The notes under the pieces are model-generated. The model saw only the letters and a list, made by a program, of their open reading frames with translations, had not been told where the DNA came from and did no database searches. DNA of 64,000 nt, taken from assembly GCF_037892605.1 (NCBI RefSeq), contig NZ_JBBKTU010000001.1, positions 1,116,001-1,180,000 of the forward strand, in the 5' to 3' direction. Every line of letters starts with the position of its first letter. Positions within the stretch are counted from its first letter, which is position 1. This DNA comes from Lacibacter sp. H407 (GTDB taxonomy: Bacteria; Bacteroidota; Bacteroidia; Chitinophagales; Chitinophagaceae). Of the stretch, positions 34,638 through 42,964 are shown in pieces. The translations under genes were made by a program, and so were the position numbers.

Positions 34638-35957
34638 ATGCAACGCAGAAACTTTATTCAACAATCATCACTTACTGTTATTGGTTTGGGTGTATTTGGA
34701 TCCTTACTTTCAAATACTAAAAAAGCAGGAGCCACTTTAAGCGTAAACAGCAAACGTATTGAAAGCCGCATTTTTGAACTGGCAAAATTTGGTGTGGATG
34801 AAAAAGGCCGTGGTTACCGTGTAGCTTATACCAAAGGCGATATTGAAGGTCGTGCATGGTTTATGGAGCTCATGAAAAAAGCGGGGCTTGATCTAACCAT
34901 TGATGCAGCAGGTAATATTATCGGCAAACGCAAAGGAAAAAATGCATCACTCAAACCAATTGCATTTGGTTCGCATATTGATATGGTGCCCGATGGCGGT
35001 AACTATGATGGTACACTTGGCTCCATCAGTGCATTGGAAGTAATTGAGATACTCAATGAAAATAATGTGATTACAGAACATCCGTTGGAAGTGATCATTT
35101 TTGCCAATGAAGAAGGTGGCACCATTGGAAGTATGGCTATGGCAGGAAACTTAACTCCTGAAGGATTAAAACAAAAAAGCCAGAGTGGATTCACACAGGC
35201 AGAAGGCATCAAAGTTCTTGGCGGCAATCCCGATAATATTCAATCAGCAAAGCGTAATAAAGGAGATATCCATGCATGGATCGAATTGCATATTGAGCAA
35301 GGTGGCATTTTAGAAAGAGAAAAAATACAGATCGGTGTGGTGGAAGGTATCGTTGGTATTGTGCATTGGGAAGTTACGGTTGAAGGTTTTGCCAATCATG
35401 CAGGTGCAACACCAATGAATCTGCGACAGGATGCTTTGCTGGCTGCTTCTCAATTTATTATTGCAGTAAACGAAGTGGTGAACAGTGTAAAAGGCACACA
35501 AGTAGGTACTGTTGGAAAAATTGCAGTACAGCCAGGTGCTTATAATGTTATTCCGGGTAAAGTTGTGTTAGGATTAGAGATCCGTGATCTGGATGCTGCA
35601 AAAATTGAAATGCTGTTTATAGAAATGGAGAAGCGTGCAGCAACCATTGCCACATCAACCAAAACAAAGATCAGTTTTGAACGGCAGGCCAATGAATCAA
35701 AGCCTGCATTGACCGATAAAAAATTACAGCAGATCATCAACACATCAGCAAAAGCATTGGGCTTTACCACGAAGTTTATGCAAAGCGGTGCAGGGCATGA
35801 TTCACAGGAAATAGCAGAGATAGCACCCGCTGCGATGATCTTTATTCCGAGTGTTGGCGGCATCAGTCATTCACCTAAAGAATTTTCAACAGCCACAGAT
35901 ATGGCCAATGGAGCAAATGTGTTGTTGCAAACGATTTTGAAAATAGATAAAGCATAA
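34638..35957 (+). CDS. Tat-exported M20-type amidase (hydantoinase/carbamoylase family)
   Basis: The product has 439 residues. A Tat-like signal QRRNFIQQSSLTVIGLGVFGS opens the protein. Metal ligands of the Zn/Mn carbamoylase group are visible: FGSHIDMVPDGGNYDG, FANEEGGTIGS, IELHIEQGGILE and, late, GAGHDSQEIA plus GGISHSPKEFS. The lid-domain GFANHAGATPM motif is intact. Characterised relatives are N-carbamoyl-L-amino acid hydrolase, allantoate amidohydrolase and beta-ureidopropionase. Those are normally cytosolic, so a Tat leader is notable. The exact substrate is open. It ends 7 bases before the four-gene MEVHHH array. Confidence 0.9.
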   Translation: MQRRNFIQQSSLTVIGLGVFGSLLSNTKKAGATLSVNSKRIESRIFELAKFGVDEKGRGYRVAYTKGDIEGRAWFMELMKKAGLDLTIDAAGNIIGKRKGKNASLKPIAFGSHIDMVPDGGNYDGTLGSISALEVIEILNENNVITEHPLEVIIFANEEGGTIGSMAMAGNLTPEGLKQKSQSGFTQAEGIKVLGGNPDNIQSAKRNKGDIHAWIELHIEQGGILEREKIQIGVVEGIVGIVHWEVTVEGFANHAGATPMNLRQDALLAASQFIIAVNEVVNSVKGTQVGTVGKIAVQPGAYNVIPGKVVLGLEIRDLDAAKIEMLFIEMEKRAATIATSTKTKISFERQANESKPALTDKKLQQIINTSAKALGFTTKFMQSGAGHDSQEIAEIAPAAMIFIPSVGGISHSPKEFSTATDMANGANVLLQTILKIDKA

Positions 35958-35964
35958 TTCAACC

Positions 35965-36912
35965 ATGGAGGAAGAAGAAAACAAAGAAAGTCCACCGTCA
36001 ACAGACGACAGTCCACAGCAAGACGCACAGTTGAATAACCCTTCAACTGATGAAACCATTGTACCTGCTGCTGAAACATCAAGCATCATCAATCCACCAT
36101 CAGACATAAAAGATATGGAAGTACATCATCACACCCACGACCCTGCCGCACCGCACCATAAGAAAAACTGGAAAAGTTATTTCTGGGAATTTTTAATGTT
36201 ATTCCTCGCTGTGTTCTGCGGATTTTTGGCAGAGTATCAGTTGGAGCATAAGATAGAAAGAGACAGAGCAAAAGAGTTGGCAAGAAGTTTTTATAGAGAA
36301 CTTAAAAAAGATTCTGTAACTGCAGCAATAAAAGTAGAGAACAGGTTAAAACAAGAAGCAGCATTAAAATATCTTATTAATTATTTCAGAGATAGCAGTC
36401 TTAGTAATGTTTCAAAAACATATGCCATCAACTTTGAATATGGAATAAGTTTTCGAAGCCCAACCCTATTTGAACCACGAGCCATGATGCTGGACCAGTT
36501 AAAAAACTCCGGGTCGCTTCGGTATTTTAAAAATGAAACATTGCAGGAACTGATTGGCGATTTAACCGTGGCTATAAAAAATATCTATAACCGGCAGGAT
36601 CTTGAGCATGAACAACGGTTAGTATATATCAACCCGATTTTGGTTAGCCATTATGATTATGATTTTAATGCGGTCATGAAAAAAGAGGGGAAGACAATCT
36701 TTGAAGCAATTCATCAATATGAAGCAAGCAACGAAACTGTACCGTATAAAATAAACCAAGCTGAAAAACTTGACAGACAGAATACTGTAAACAAACTGAA
36801 CTTTTATTTAGGTAATGTATTAAGCTCAACCCGCCAGGTTCACATTCAAAAGTACATTGAGGTAAATGCAGAGCTGTTGAAACTATTACGTAAAGAATAT
36901 CACCTGGAATAA
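35965..36912 (+). CDS. MEVHHH-type single-pass membrane protein, array member 1
   Basis: The product has 315 residues. Residues 1-50 are low-complexity acidic sequence (SPPSTDDSPQQD, PSTDETIVPAAET). Then comes DMEVHHHTHDPAAPHHKKNW, a membrane helix (about 73-92, FLMLFLAVFCGFLAEY) and a helical C-terminal domain beginning EHKIERDRAKELARSFYREL. A conserved spot LKNSGSLRYFKNETL lies near residue 180. This kind of protein is common in Chitinophagaceae and has no known role. It is the first of four head-to-tail paralogues. Confidence 0.8.
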   Translation: MEEEENKESPPSTDDSPQQDAQLNNPSTDETIVPAAETSSIINPPSDIKDMEVHHHTHDPAAPHHKKNWKSYFWEFLMLFLAVFCGFLAEYQLEHKIERDRAKELARSFYRELKKDSVTAAIKVENRLKQEAALKYLINYFRDSSLSNVSKTYAINFEYGISFRSPTLFEPRAMMLDQLKNSGSLRYFKNETLQELIGDLTVAIKNIYNRQDLEHEQRLVYINPILVSHYDYDFNAVMKKEGKTIFEAIHQYEASNETVPYKINQAEKLDRQNTVNKLNFYLGNVLSSTRQVHIQKYIEVNAELLKLLRKEYHLE

Positions 36913-36915
36913 ATT

Positions 36916-37887
36916 ATGGAAGAAAATAAACCCCTCCACAACGAAGAAGAAAAAAGTCCACCGTCAACAGACGACAGTCCACAGCAAGACCTGCAGTTAA
37001 ATGTTCCTTCAACTGATGAAGCTAATGCCGAAGCTGAACAACCCATAACTCTTAACCTACCACCCGTAACTGAACAAGATATGGAAGTACATCATCATGC
37101 CCACGACCCTGCTGCACCACATCATAAGAAAAACTGGAAAAGTTATTTCTGGGAATTCTTAATGTTATTCCTCGCTGTGTTCTGTGGCTTTTTGGCAGAG
37201 TATCAGTTGGAGCATAAAATTGAAAAAGACAGAGCTGTAAAATTCATGCATGACATGGTGGAGAATTTAAAGTATGACACTGCACGATGTGGTTATACTT
37301 TAAACAGGAATGTGGAGGCTGGATTGAGATTAGACTCCTTCCGGACAGAAATATTTAAAGCTATACAGGGTAACATTGATGGTAACAGATTGTATGAACT
37401 TTGGTATAATAACCGCAGTGCATTTGCTGTAACATTTAATGAAGCGGCAATAACACAACTGAAAAACTCAGGGCATCTCCGACTTATAAATAATGATTCG
37501 TTGGTGAATAAAATACTAACCTATTATGAACGAAAGGTAAGTTCTACTGATGTCAACAGACTTATTCTTAGAAGCATAGGCGAAGAACGAGAGCAAGTAT
37601 ATCAAAGGTTCTTTAATTTCCGCTATATGGATGAACTACTCAAAGAGGAATGGCAAATGGAAAAAATTAAGCCGGATTCTTCAATGAAAAAGTTAAGAGC
37701 AATTTTTTCCAGCAATCCTCCATTACGTTTACTGAAAGAAAGCCCGGAAGAATTGCAGGTATTGTACAATAGTGTAGCCAGGTATGAGGACGGATTGAAG
37801 AACTACAATGCTTTTTTACGTTGGACAAAAGAAAGTGCCGAACAATTAATTGGTGACATAAATCAGGAATATCATTTCAAAAAATAA
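36916..37887 (+). CDS. MEVHHH-type single-pass membrane protein, array member 2
   Basis: The product has 323 residues and starts 3 bases after member 1. Residues 1-105 nearly repeat members 1, 3 and 4, including at the DNA level: the acidic leader, DMEVHHHAHDPAAPHHKKNW and the helix FLMLFLAVFCGFLAEY. From EHKIEKDRAVKFMHDMVENL on, the C-terminal 215 residues diverge strongly, keeping only scattered positions such as LKNSGHLRLINNDSL. The stop overlaps the start of member 3 by one base (TAATG). The function is unknown. Confidence 0.8.
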   Translation: MEENKPLHNEEEKSPPSTDDSPQQDLQLNVPSTDEANAEAEQPITLNLPPVTEQDMEVHHHAHDPAAPHHKKNWKSYFWEFLMLFLAVFCGFLAEYQLEHKIEKDRAVKFMHDMVENLKYDTARCGYTLNRNVEAGLRLDSFRTEIFKAIQGNIDGNRLYELWYNNRSAFAVTFNEAAITQLKNSGHLRLINNDSLVNKILTYYERKVSSTDVNRLILRSIGEEREQVYQRFFNFRYMDELLKEEWQMEKIKPDSSMKKLRAIFSSNPPLRLLKESPEELQVLYNSVARYEDGLKNYNAFLRWTKESAEQLIGDINQEYHFKK

Positions 37888-38837
37888 TGGAAGAAAACAA
37901 ACCCATTCACAACGAAAAAGAAAAAAGTCCACCGTCAACAGACGACAGTCCACAGCAAGACCTGCAGTTGAATGTTCCTTCAACTGATGAAACTAATGCC
38001 GAAGCTGAACAACCCATAACTCTTAACCAACCACCCGTAACTGAACAAGATATGGAAGTACATCATCATGCCCACGACCCTGCGGCACCACATCATAAGA
38101 AAAACTGGAAAAGTTATTTCTGGGAATTTTTAATGTTGTTCCTGGCCATTACACTTGGCTTTCTTGTAGAAAATCAACGTGAGCATTATATAGAACACCT
38201 CCGAGCAAAGGAGTTTGCAAAATCATTAATAAAAGATTTGGAAAGCGATAAACTGTCATCAGATTTTCATCAGATAAAGTCGGAACGCTACATTGTTTTT
38301 GTAGATAGCTTGCTTCAGGTTTCTAAAAGAAATCTGGAGGGTAGAAATGCTGCTGCATTTTCCTTTTACACCCGATTTTTATACTGGACCGAAGCATTTT
38401 CGTGGAACCGGGCCACGTTTGAACAAATTAAAAATTCGGGTAGCCTTCGTTATTTTAAGAACTATCCGTTGTTAGAAAAATTAATGAAGTATGAAGCCAT
38501 GGTAAACCAAACGGAAGCAGAATTCAGTAATCATCAAACAAGAGGCAATACTTTATTGAACAGCATTAATGAAATTATCGACCCGTCTTACCACCAGCTT
38601 TTATCTAAATACAGAATTGCATCTATTGATTCGTTGTCATCGGCATTAATCGAAAATTACCTTTCAATTAAAACGGAATCTCTCGAACCAAAAAGGGATA
38701 AAATAATGGTACTGTTGAATATGGCCATAGTACAGCAACGAAATCTTCGTTTTAATATTGATATCCGGTTAAAGCCGACGAAGTTGCTGGCTGATGAATT
38801 GATAAATGAACTTAAGAATGAATATCATCTGAAATAA
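37887..38837 (+). CDS. MEVHHH-type single-pass membrane protein, array member 3
   Basis: The product has 316 residues. The acidic leader and HHH-PHH segment are almost identical to member 2, but inside the membrane helix the sequence switches to FLAITLGFLVENQREHYIEHLRA, unlike the FCGFLAEYQLEH shared by the other three. That abrupt change after about residue 85 suggests a mosaic gene. IKNSGSLRYFKNYPL is the conserved C-terminal spot. Translation is coupled to member 2 by the TAATG overlap. Confidence 0.8.
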   Translation: MEENKPIHNEKEKSPPSTDDSPQQDLQLNVPSTDETNAEAEQPITLNQPPVTEQDMEVHHHAHDPAAPHHKKNWKSYFWEFLMLFLAITLGFLVENQREHYIEHLRAKEFAKSLIKDLESDKLSSDFHQIKSERYIVFVDSLLQVSKRNLEGRNAAAFSFYTRFLYWTEAFSWNRATFEQIKNSGSLRYFKNYPLLEKLMKYEAMVNQTEAEFSNHQTRGNTLLNSINEIIDPSYHQLLSKYRIASIDSLSSALIENYLSIKTESLEPKRDKIMVLLNMAIVQQRNLRFNIDIRLKPTKLLADELINELKNEYHLK

Positions 38838-38840
38838 ACT

Positions 38841-39779
38841 ATGGAAGAAAACAAATCCATCCACAACGAAGAGGGAAAAAGTCCACCGCCAACAGACGAT
38901 AGTCCACAGCAAGAACCGCAGTTGAACGTTCCTTCAACTGATGAAACCACTGTGCCTGCTGCTGAAACAATTGCTGAAGCAGACCAACCCATAACTCATA
39001 ACCCATCACCCGTAACTGAACAAGAAATGGAAGTACATCATCATACCCACGACCCTGCTGCACCACATCATAAAAAAAACTGGAAAAGTTATTTCTGGGA
39101 ATTTTTAATGTTGTTCCTTGCTGTGTTCTGTGGCTTTTTAGCAGAGTACCAGTTGGAGCATGTAATCGAAAACAGCAGGGAAAAACAGTTCATCAGATCT
39201 TACATAGAAGATCTGAAAACAGATACGGCTTCCATCAACCGAAATCTTGCTTACCAACTATCAAGAAAAGAGCAGTTGGATTCCATGATGCTTTTTCTAG
39301 AAACACAAACGATCAAAGGTAATGAGAGTGAATTTTATTATTTAGGAAGAGTTCTTATACGAACCAGGCGTTTTCAACCAAGCGACAGAACAATTACCCA
39401 GTTAAAAAATTCAGGAGCATTAAGGCTTATCCGGAATGAGCAGGCAGCGGACAGCATCATCAGTTATCAGAAACTGGTTGAAACAATTCTTGGCAATATA
39501 GCAGATGAACGGGATGAGCGAAGAGATGTTGATCCGCTAATGTCACTCATATTTGATCCTTATGTTTTTGATAAAATGCTGGACGATAACAACATCATAC
39601 ATAAACCTGCGGGTAATCCGCCGCTGCGTTCATATGATGCTTCGTTGCACAAGGATTTAGCTTATCGTATTCATCAATTAAAAGGAAGTAACAGGATTCT
39701 TGATACGAGGCTCACACAATTGCATGCAAAAGCAGCAGGTATTATTAGCTTTTTACAAAAAGCATATCATCTTGAATAA
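38841..39779 (+). CDS. MEVHHH-type single-pass membrane protein, array member 4
   Basis: The product has 312 residues and starts 3 bases after member 3. Its leader is slightly longer (ETTVPAAETIAEADQPITH), combining words seen separately in member 1 (VPAAET) and members 2/3 (EAEQPIT), again mosaic-looking. The helix FLMLFLAVFCGFLAEYQLEH matches members 1 and 2. The C-terminal domain is unique apart from LKNSGALRLIRNEQA. It is followed 11 bases later by the deiminase-like lipoprotein gene. Confidence 0.8.
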   Translation: MEENKSIHNEEGKSPPPTDDSPQQEPQLNVPSTDETTVPAAETIAEADQPITHNPSPVTEQEMEVHHHTHDPAAPHHKKNWKSYFWEFLMLFLAVFCGFLAEYQLEHVIENSREKQFIRSYIEDLKTDTASINRNLAYQLSRKEQLDSMMLFLETQTIKGNESEFYYLGRVLIRTRRFQPSDRTITQLKNSGALRLIRNEQAADSIISYQKLVETILGNIADERDERRDVDPLMSLIFDPYVFDKMLDDNNIIHKPAGNPPLRSYDASLHKDLAYRIHQLKGSNRILDTRLTQLHAKAAGIISFLQKAYHLE

Positions 39780-39790
39780 AATTATAAGAC

Positions 39791-41107
39791 ATGAAACAAC
39801 TTTCTTTTCTTCTTCTGACCATGTTCCTTATTCTTAGTTGTACTTCCAACAAACAGCAACGCTCTGCAGAAACATTTTACATGCCTGCAGAGTGGGAGCA
39901 ACATGATGCTGTGTGGCTCGGTTGGGAAAGGGACAGTTTACGTGGTTATTATCCTGCTGTTGCAAACATCATCAAAGCATTGGCGGGAAATGTTGCGGTG
40001 AAGATTGCTTTTAACAATGATACGTTACTGCAAAAAGCAAAAGCATACCTCGCATCGCAGGGAATAGATAGCAGTATGTACAAAAGTTATATCATGCCCG
40101 GTGATCGTTACTGGATAAGAGATCATGGTGCTGCTTTTTTAATAAATGGAAAAGGAGAATTAGGTGTTGCAGATTTTGCATGGAACAGTTATGGTTATCC
40201 CGGATTCCTGGAAGTAAAGTATAGCGGTAATAAAGACAGTGTTGATCATTACCTGAATCTGCGTAAAGAATTCCGGATGAAAACGGCAAAGGTTGACAGC
40301 CTGATGGCTGTTGCTGAAGGCGCAACAATTTTAAAAACAGATGTAAAACATGAAGGTGGCGCCATTGAAGTAAATGGAGCCGGTACATTGATTCTTTGCG
40401 AAGCAACTGTTTTTCAGCGCAACCCTGATCTGAAAAAAGAATACATTGAAACAGAGTTTAAACGTGTGCTTGGCGTTACCAATATCATTTGGGTGAAAAA
40501 AGGATTGGCTGATGATCCGCAGAATTTCTTTCGTCGTATTGCTCCCGGTTATTATGGTGGCGGAACAGGTGGACATACCGATGAGTTTGTACGCTTTGCC
40601 AACGAACACACCATTATGCTTGCATGGGTTGATGAAAAAGAAAAAGATCTCAATCCCATCAATCAAATGAATTATGAACGCATGAATGAGAATTACAACA
40701 TTCTTAAAAATGCAAAGGACCAGGATGGGAAATCGTTCACCATTATAAAAGTTCCATTGCCAGACTTGATTACCAAGAAGATAAAGGCAAGGGAAAAAAT
40801 TGATTCACTCGAAGTAACATTTGATGTGGACATGAAGAGTTTTGTTCCCGCAGAAGCACCGGCTGTTGGTGACAGTATTTTACGTGTACCCGCAGGCAGT
40901 TATATGAATTACCTCGTAACAAATAAAACCGTGTTGTTACCCACTTACACAGCTCATGGTTCTTCAAAAGACAAAGAAGAACAGGTGCGGAAAATTTTTG
41001 AAGAGCAATTTCCCGGAAGAAAGATCGTGTTCATTGATGCCATCATGCAAAACTGGAGTGGCGGAGGTATTCATTGCAGTACACAGCAACAACCGAAGAA
41101 GAAATAA
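39791..41107 (+). CDS. Agmatine deiminase-family (PAD_porph) lipoprotein
   Basis: The product has 438 residues. A lipoprotein signal ending LILSC (Cys18 region) implies membrane anchoring outside the cytoplasm. The guanidino-modifying fold is clear: MPAEWEQHDAVWLGW, DRYWIRDHGAAF, HEGGAIEVNGAGTL, GGTGGHTDEFVRF (H262) and the catalytic C429 in SGGGIHCSTQQ. The family includes agmatine deiminase (agmatine to N-carbamoylputrescine plus ammonia) and the secreted Porphyromonas peptidylarginine deiminase. Cytosolic agmatine deiminases lack a lipobox, so this one may act on external arginine-derived compounds. The adjacent APC permease could import the product. Confidence 0.9.
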   Translation: MKQLSFLLLTMFLILSCTSNKQQRSAETFYMPAEWEQHDAVWLGWERDSLRGYYPAVANIIKALAGNVAVKIAFNNDTLLQKAKAYLASQGIDSSMYKSYIMPGDRYWIRDHGAAFLINGKGELGVADFAWNSYGYPGFLEVKYSGNKDSVDHYLNLRKEFRMKTAKVDSLMAVAEGATILKTDVKHEGGAIEVNGAGTLILCEATVFQRNPDLKKEYIETEFKRVLGVTNIIWVKKGLADDPQNFFRRIAPGYYGGGTGGHTDEFVRFANEHTIMLAWVDEKEKDLNPINQMNYERMNENYNILKNAKDQDGKSFTIIKVPLPDLITKKIKAREKIDSLEVTFDVDMKSFVPAEAPAVGDSILRVPAGSYMNYLVTNKTVLLPTYTAHGSSKDKEEQVRKIFEEQFPGRKIVFIDAIMQNWSGGGIHCSTQQQPKKK

Positions 41108-41148
41108 AAGAAAACTGTTTACTTTAGTAAAAACGCATTCGAAAATTA

Positions 41149-42561
41149 ATGAGTATCGAAACAACTACTTCTTCCAGCAAGCAAACTCCAACACTCAAGC
41201 GTGCTCTTGGTGTAGGCACGGGTATTTTATTAGTTGCAGGTATGATGATCGGTTCAGGTGTATTTAAGAAGATCGTTCCCATGGCACAAACGGGGTTGAG
41301 TGAAGGATGGATTATTCTTGCATGGATCGGTGCAGGTATCATTACCATGTTTGGTGCGTTTACCATTGCCGGCCTTGCCAATTTAACCGAAGAATCAGGT
41401 GGTGTGTATGAATACCTGCGGCTTTCATTTGGTAATTTCTTTTCCTTTCTTTTTGGGTGGACCGATTTTACAACCATTGGTTGTGCATCCATTGCTGCAC
41501 TTGGTTTTATTTTCGCTCAAACGGTGAATGTATTTGTTCCATTAGGCAACCCGTTTCAATCGTTGGAACATCTTTCAATTGCAGGGTTTATTTTTCCTTT
41601 TGCGGATAGTGGCATCAAGTTGCTGGCCATTGCAGTGATCGTATTACTTACATGGGTCAACTATCGTGGTGTACAAAATGGCGGTCTTATCAACAACATC
41701 ATTACATCAGCCAAAATACTCGGCATCCTGTTACTTATTATCCTTGGATTATCTTACTCAGGTACAGGTGCAGCACAACAGGTTATTACAAACGAACCGA
41801 CAGAGGAGTTACATGGTATGGCCTTATTCAGTGCAGTGCTGGCTGCTATGCTTAGTGCGTTTTGGGCCTATGATGGTTGGAGTAATATTTCGTTCATTGC
41901 CGGTGAAATAAAAAATCCGAAAAGAAATATTCCCATAGCGATCATGAGTGGTGTTGCCATTGCCATGCTGTTATATGTTTTGGTGAATGTGGCTTATATG
42001 CATGTACTTCCGCTACAAGCTTTAAAAGCAGTTGAACAAAGCCAGATCGGTGCGGCGGTGGTTGCAGAAACATTGTTAGGCAACGTGGGTCAAACGCTTA
42101 TTGTACTGCTCATCATGATCTCGGTATTTGGTGCCATCAACGGAATTATTCTTGCACATGCACGCATCTATTACCGCATGGCTCAGGAAAAGTTCTTCTT
42201 CAAAAAAGCAGCGAACGTACATCCCGTATATCGTACGCCTTCTGTGGCCTTGCTTTACACAATGATCTGGAGTTGTATTCTTGTTATATCAGGCACATTC
42301 GACATGCTCACGAACATGGTGATCTTTGCCGGTTTTCTGTTTTACAGTTTGGTGGCAATTGCATTATTTAAGATGAAACGCAACGGAACCATCAAAGCAA
42401 AAGTGATCGGTTACCCGGTTATTCCTGCGTTCATTACCTTGTTTTCTATTGCGTTACTTATTAATACAGTTGTTACAGAACCAAAGCAATCGCTGATCGG
42501 TTCAGGACTTGTGCTAAGTGGCGTATTTTTTTACTTTTACTTTAAAGCAAAAAATAAATAA
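41149..42561 (+). CDS. APC-superfamily amino acid permease
   Basis: The product has 470 residues with about 12 membrane helices. Helix 1 carries GMMIGSGVFKKIVPM, the LAT/YfnA-like substrate motif. EESGGVYEYLRLSFGNFFSFLFGW and AGEIKNPKRNIPIAI are standard APC loops. It lies 41 bases after the deiminase-like lipoprotein gene, with the palindromic word TTTACTTTAGTAAA between. Likely substrates are neutral or cationic amino acids or amines; the sequence alone does not decide. It is only distantly similar to the permease at 26524. Confidence 0.92.
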   Translation: MSIETTTSSSKQTPTLKRALGVGTGILLVAGMMIGSGVFKKIVPMAQTGLSEGWIILAWIGAGIITMFGAFTIAGLANLTEESGGVYEYLRLSFGNFFSFLFGWTDFTTIGCASIAALGFIFAQTVNVFVPLGNPFQSLEHLSIAGFIFPFADSGIKLLAIAVIVLLTWVNYRGVQNGGLINNIITSAKILGILLLIILGLSYSGTGAAQQVITNEPTEELHGMALFSAVLAAMLSAFWAYDGWSNISFIAGEIKNPKRNIPIAIMSGVAIAMLLYVLVNVAYMHVLPLQALKAVEQSQIGAAVVAETLLGNVGQTLIVLLIMISVFGAINGIILAHARIYYRMAQEKFFFKKAANVHPVYRTPSVALLYTMIWSCILVISGTFDMLTNMVIFAGFLFYSLVAIALFKMKRNGTIKAKVIGYPVIPAFITLFSIALLINTVVTEPKQSLIGSGLVLSGVFFYFYFKAKNK

Positions 42562-42803
42562 CACTTGCAAATCTGTCGGTTTTTTTGTGGATGAATTTCG
42601 TTTGCGTTTTAATCCCGTATTCAATTGAAAACCGGATAAGTTTGGTTATCTTCCTGCATATAAAACCAGACCCTCAGTCAAACCAACCCAAACCTTATCA
42701 AACCCTGATCCCAACCTTAAACTGCACAATACTGCTTCTGAAAGTTGTACATATTATTGTGTAAAGTGAAAGCGCATCCATTGTAATTAATAAACCAAAA
42801 AAC
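42562..42803. other. Intergenic region upstream of the signalling island
   Basis: No long ORF is present on either strand that I believe. It holds a TAAGTTTG word at 42637-42644, matching the Bacteroidota -7 consensus, without a correctly spaced TTG. A pyrimidine-poor stretch with repeated aaacc words (aaaccagaccctcagtcaaaccaacccaaacc) follows at about 42663-42692. This is the most likely promoter region for the FIST/kinase gene run. Confidence 0.4.
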
Positions 42804-42953
42804 ATGCGCCCAAAATCAACCTTCCGCAATTCCTTACTTGCAGCAAGTGCGTTGTACGCAATGTTTTTCTTATCTGCACAATACTTTTTTACGATCACTA
42901 TACAAAACAACAATCTGTACAACAGGCATTACTCTTTGCAGTATAAAGGCTGA
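42804..42953 (+). CDS. Small ORF, 49 residues, putative membrane or leader peptide
   Basis: An ATG at 42804 opens a 50-codon frame ending TGA at 42951-42953, just 11 bases before the first FIST gene. The peptide starts MRPKSTFRNSLLAASALYAM and continues with a hydrophobic FFLSAQYFFTI, then a polar tail (NNNLYNRHYSLQYKG). A basic start followed by about 18 hydrophobic residues and SAQ looks like a signal peptide or single membrane helix. It may be a small membrane protein belonging to the FIST operon, or a leader. Support is only frame, composition and position. Confidence 0.4.
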   Translation: MRPKSTFRNSLLAASALYAMFFLSAQYFFTITIQNNNLYNRHYSLQYKG

Positions 42954-42964
42954 ATCAATTCATT

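Noticed and set aside
36112-39170. Poly-histidine HHH-HH segments as a designed tag or metal-uptake protein
   Set aside because: The MEVHHH motif is native to this protein type in Chitinophagaceae as far as I know; no other metal-transport feature is present.
41113-41126. TTTACTTTAGTAAA as a promoter or operator for the APC permease
   Set aside because: The palindrome is AT-rich and short, and can arise by chance; the gene may simply be read through from the deiminase gene.
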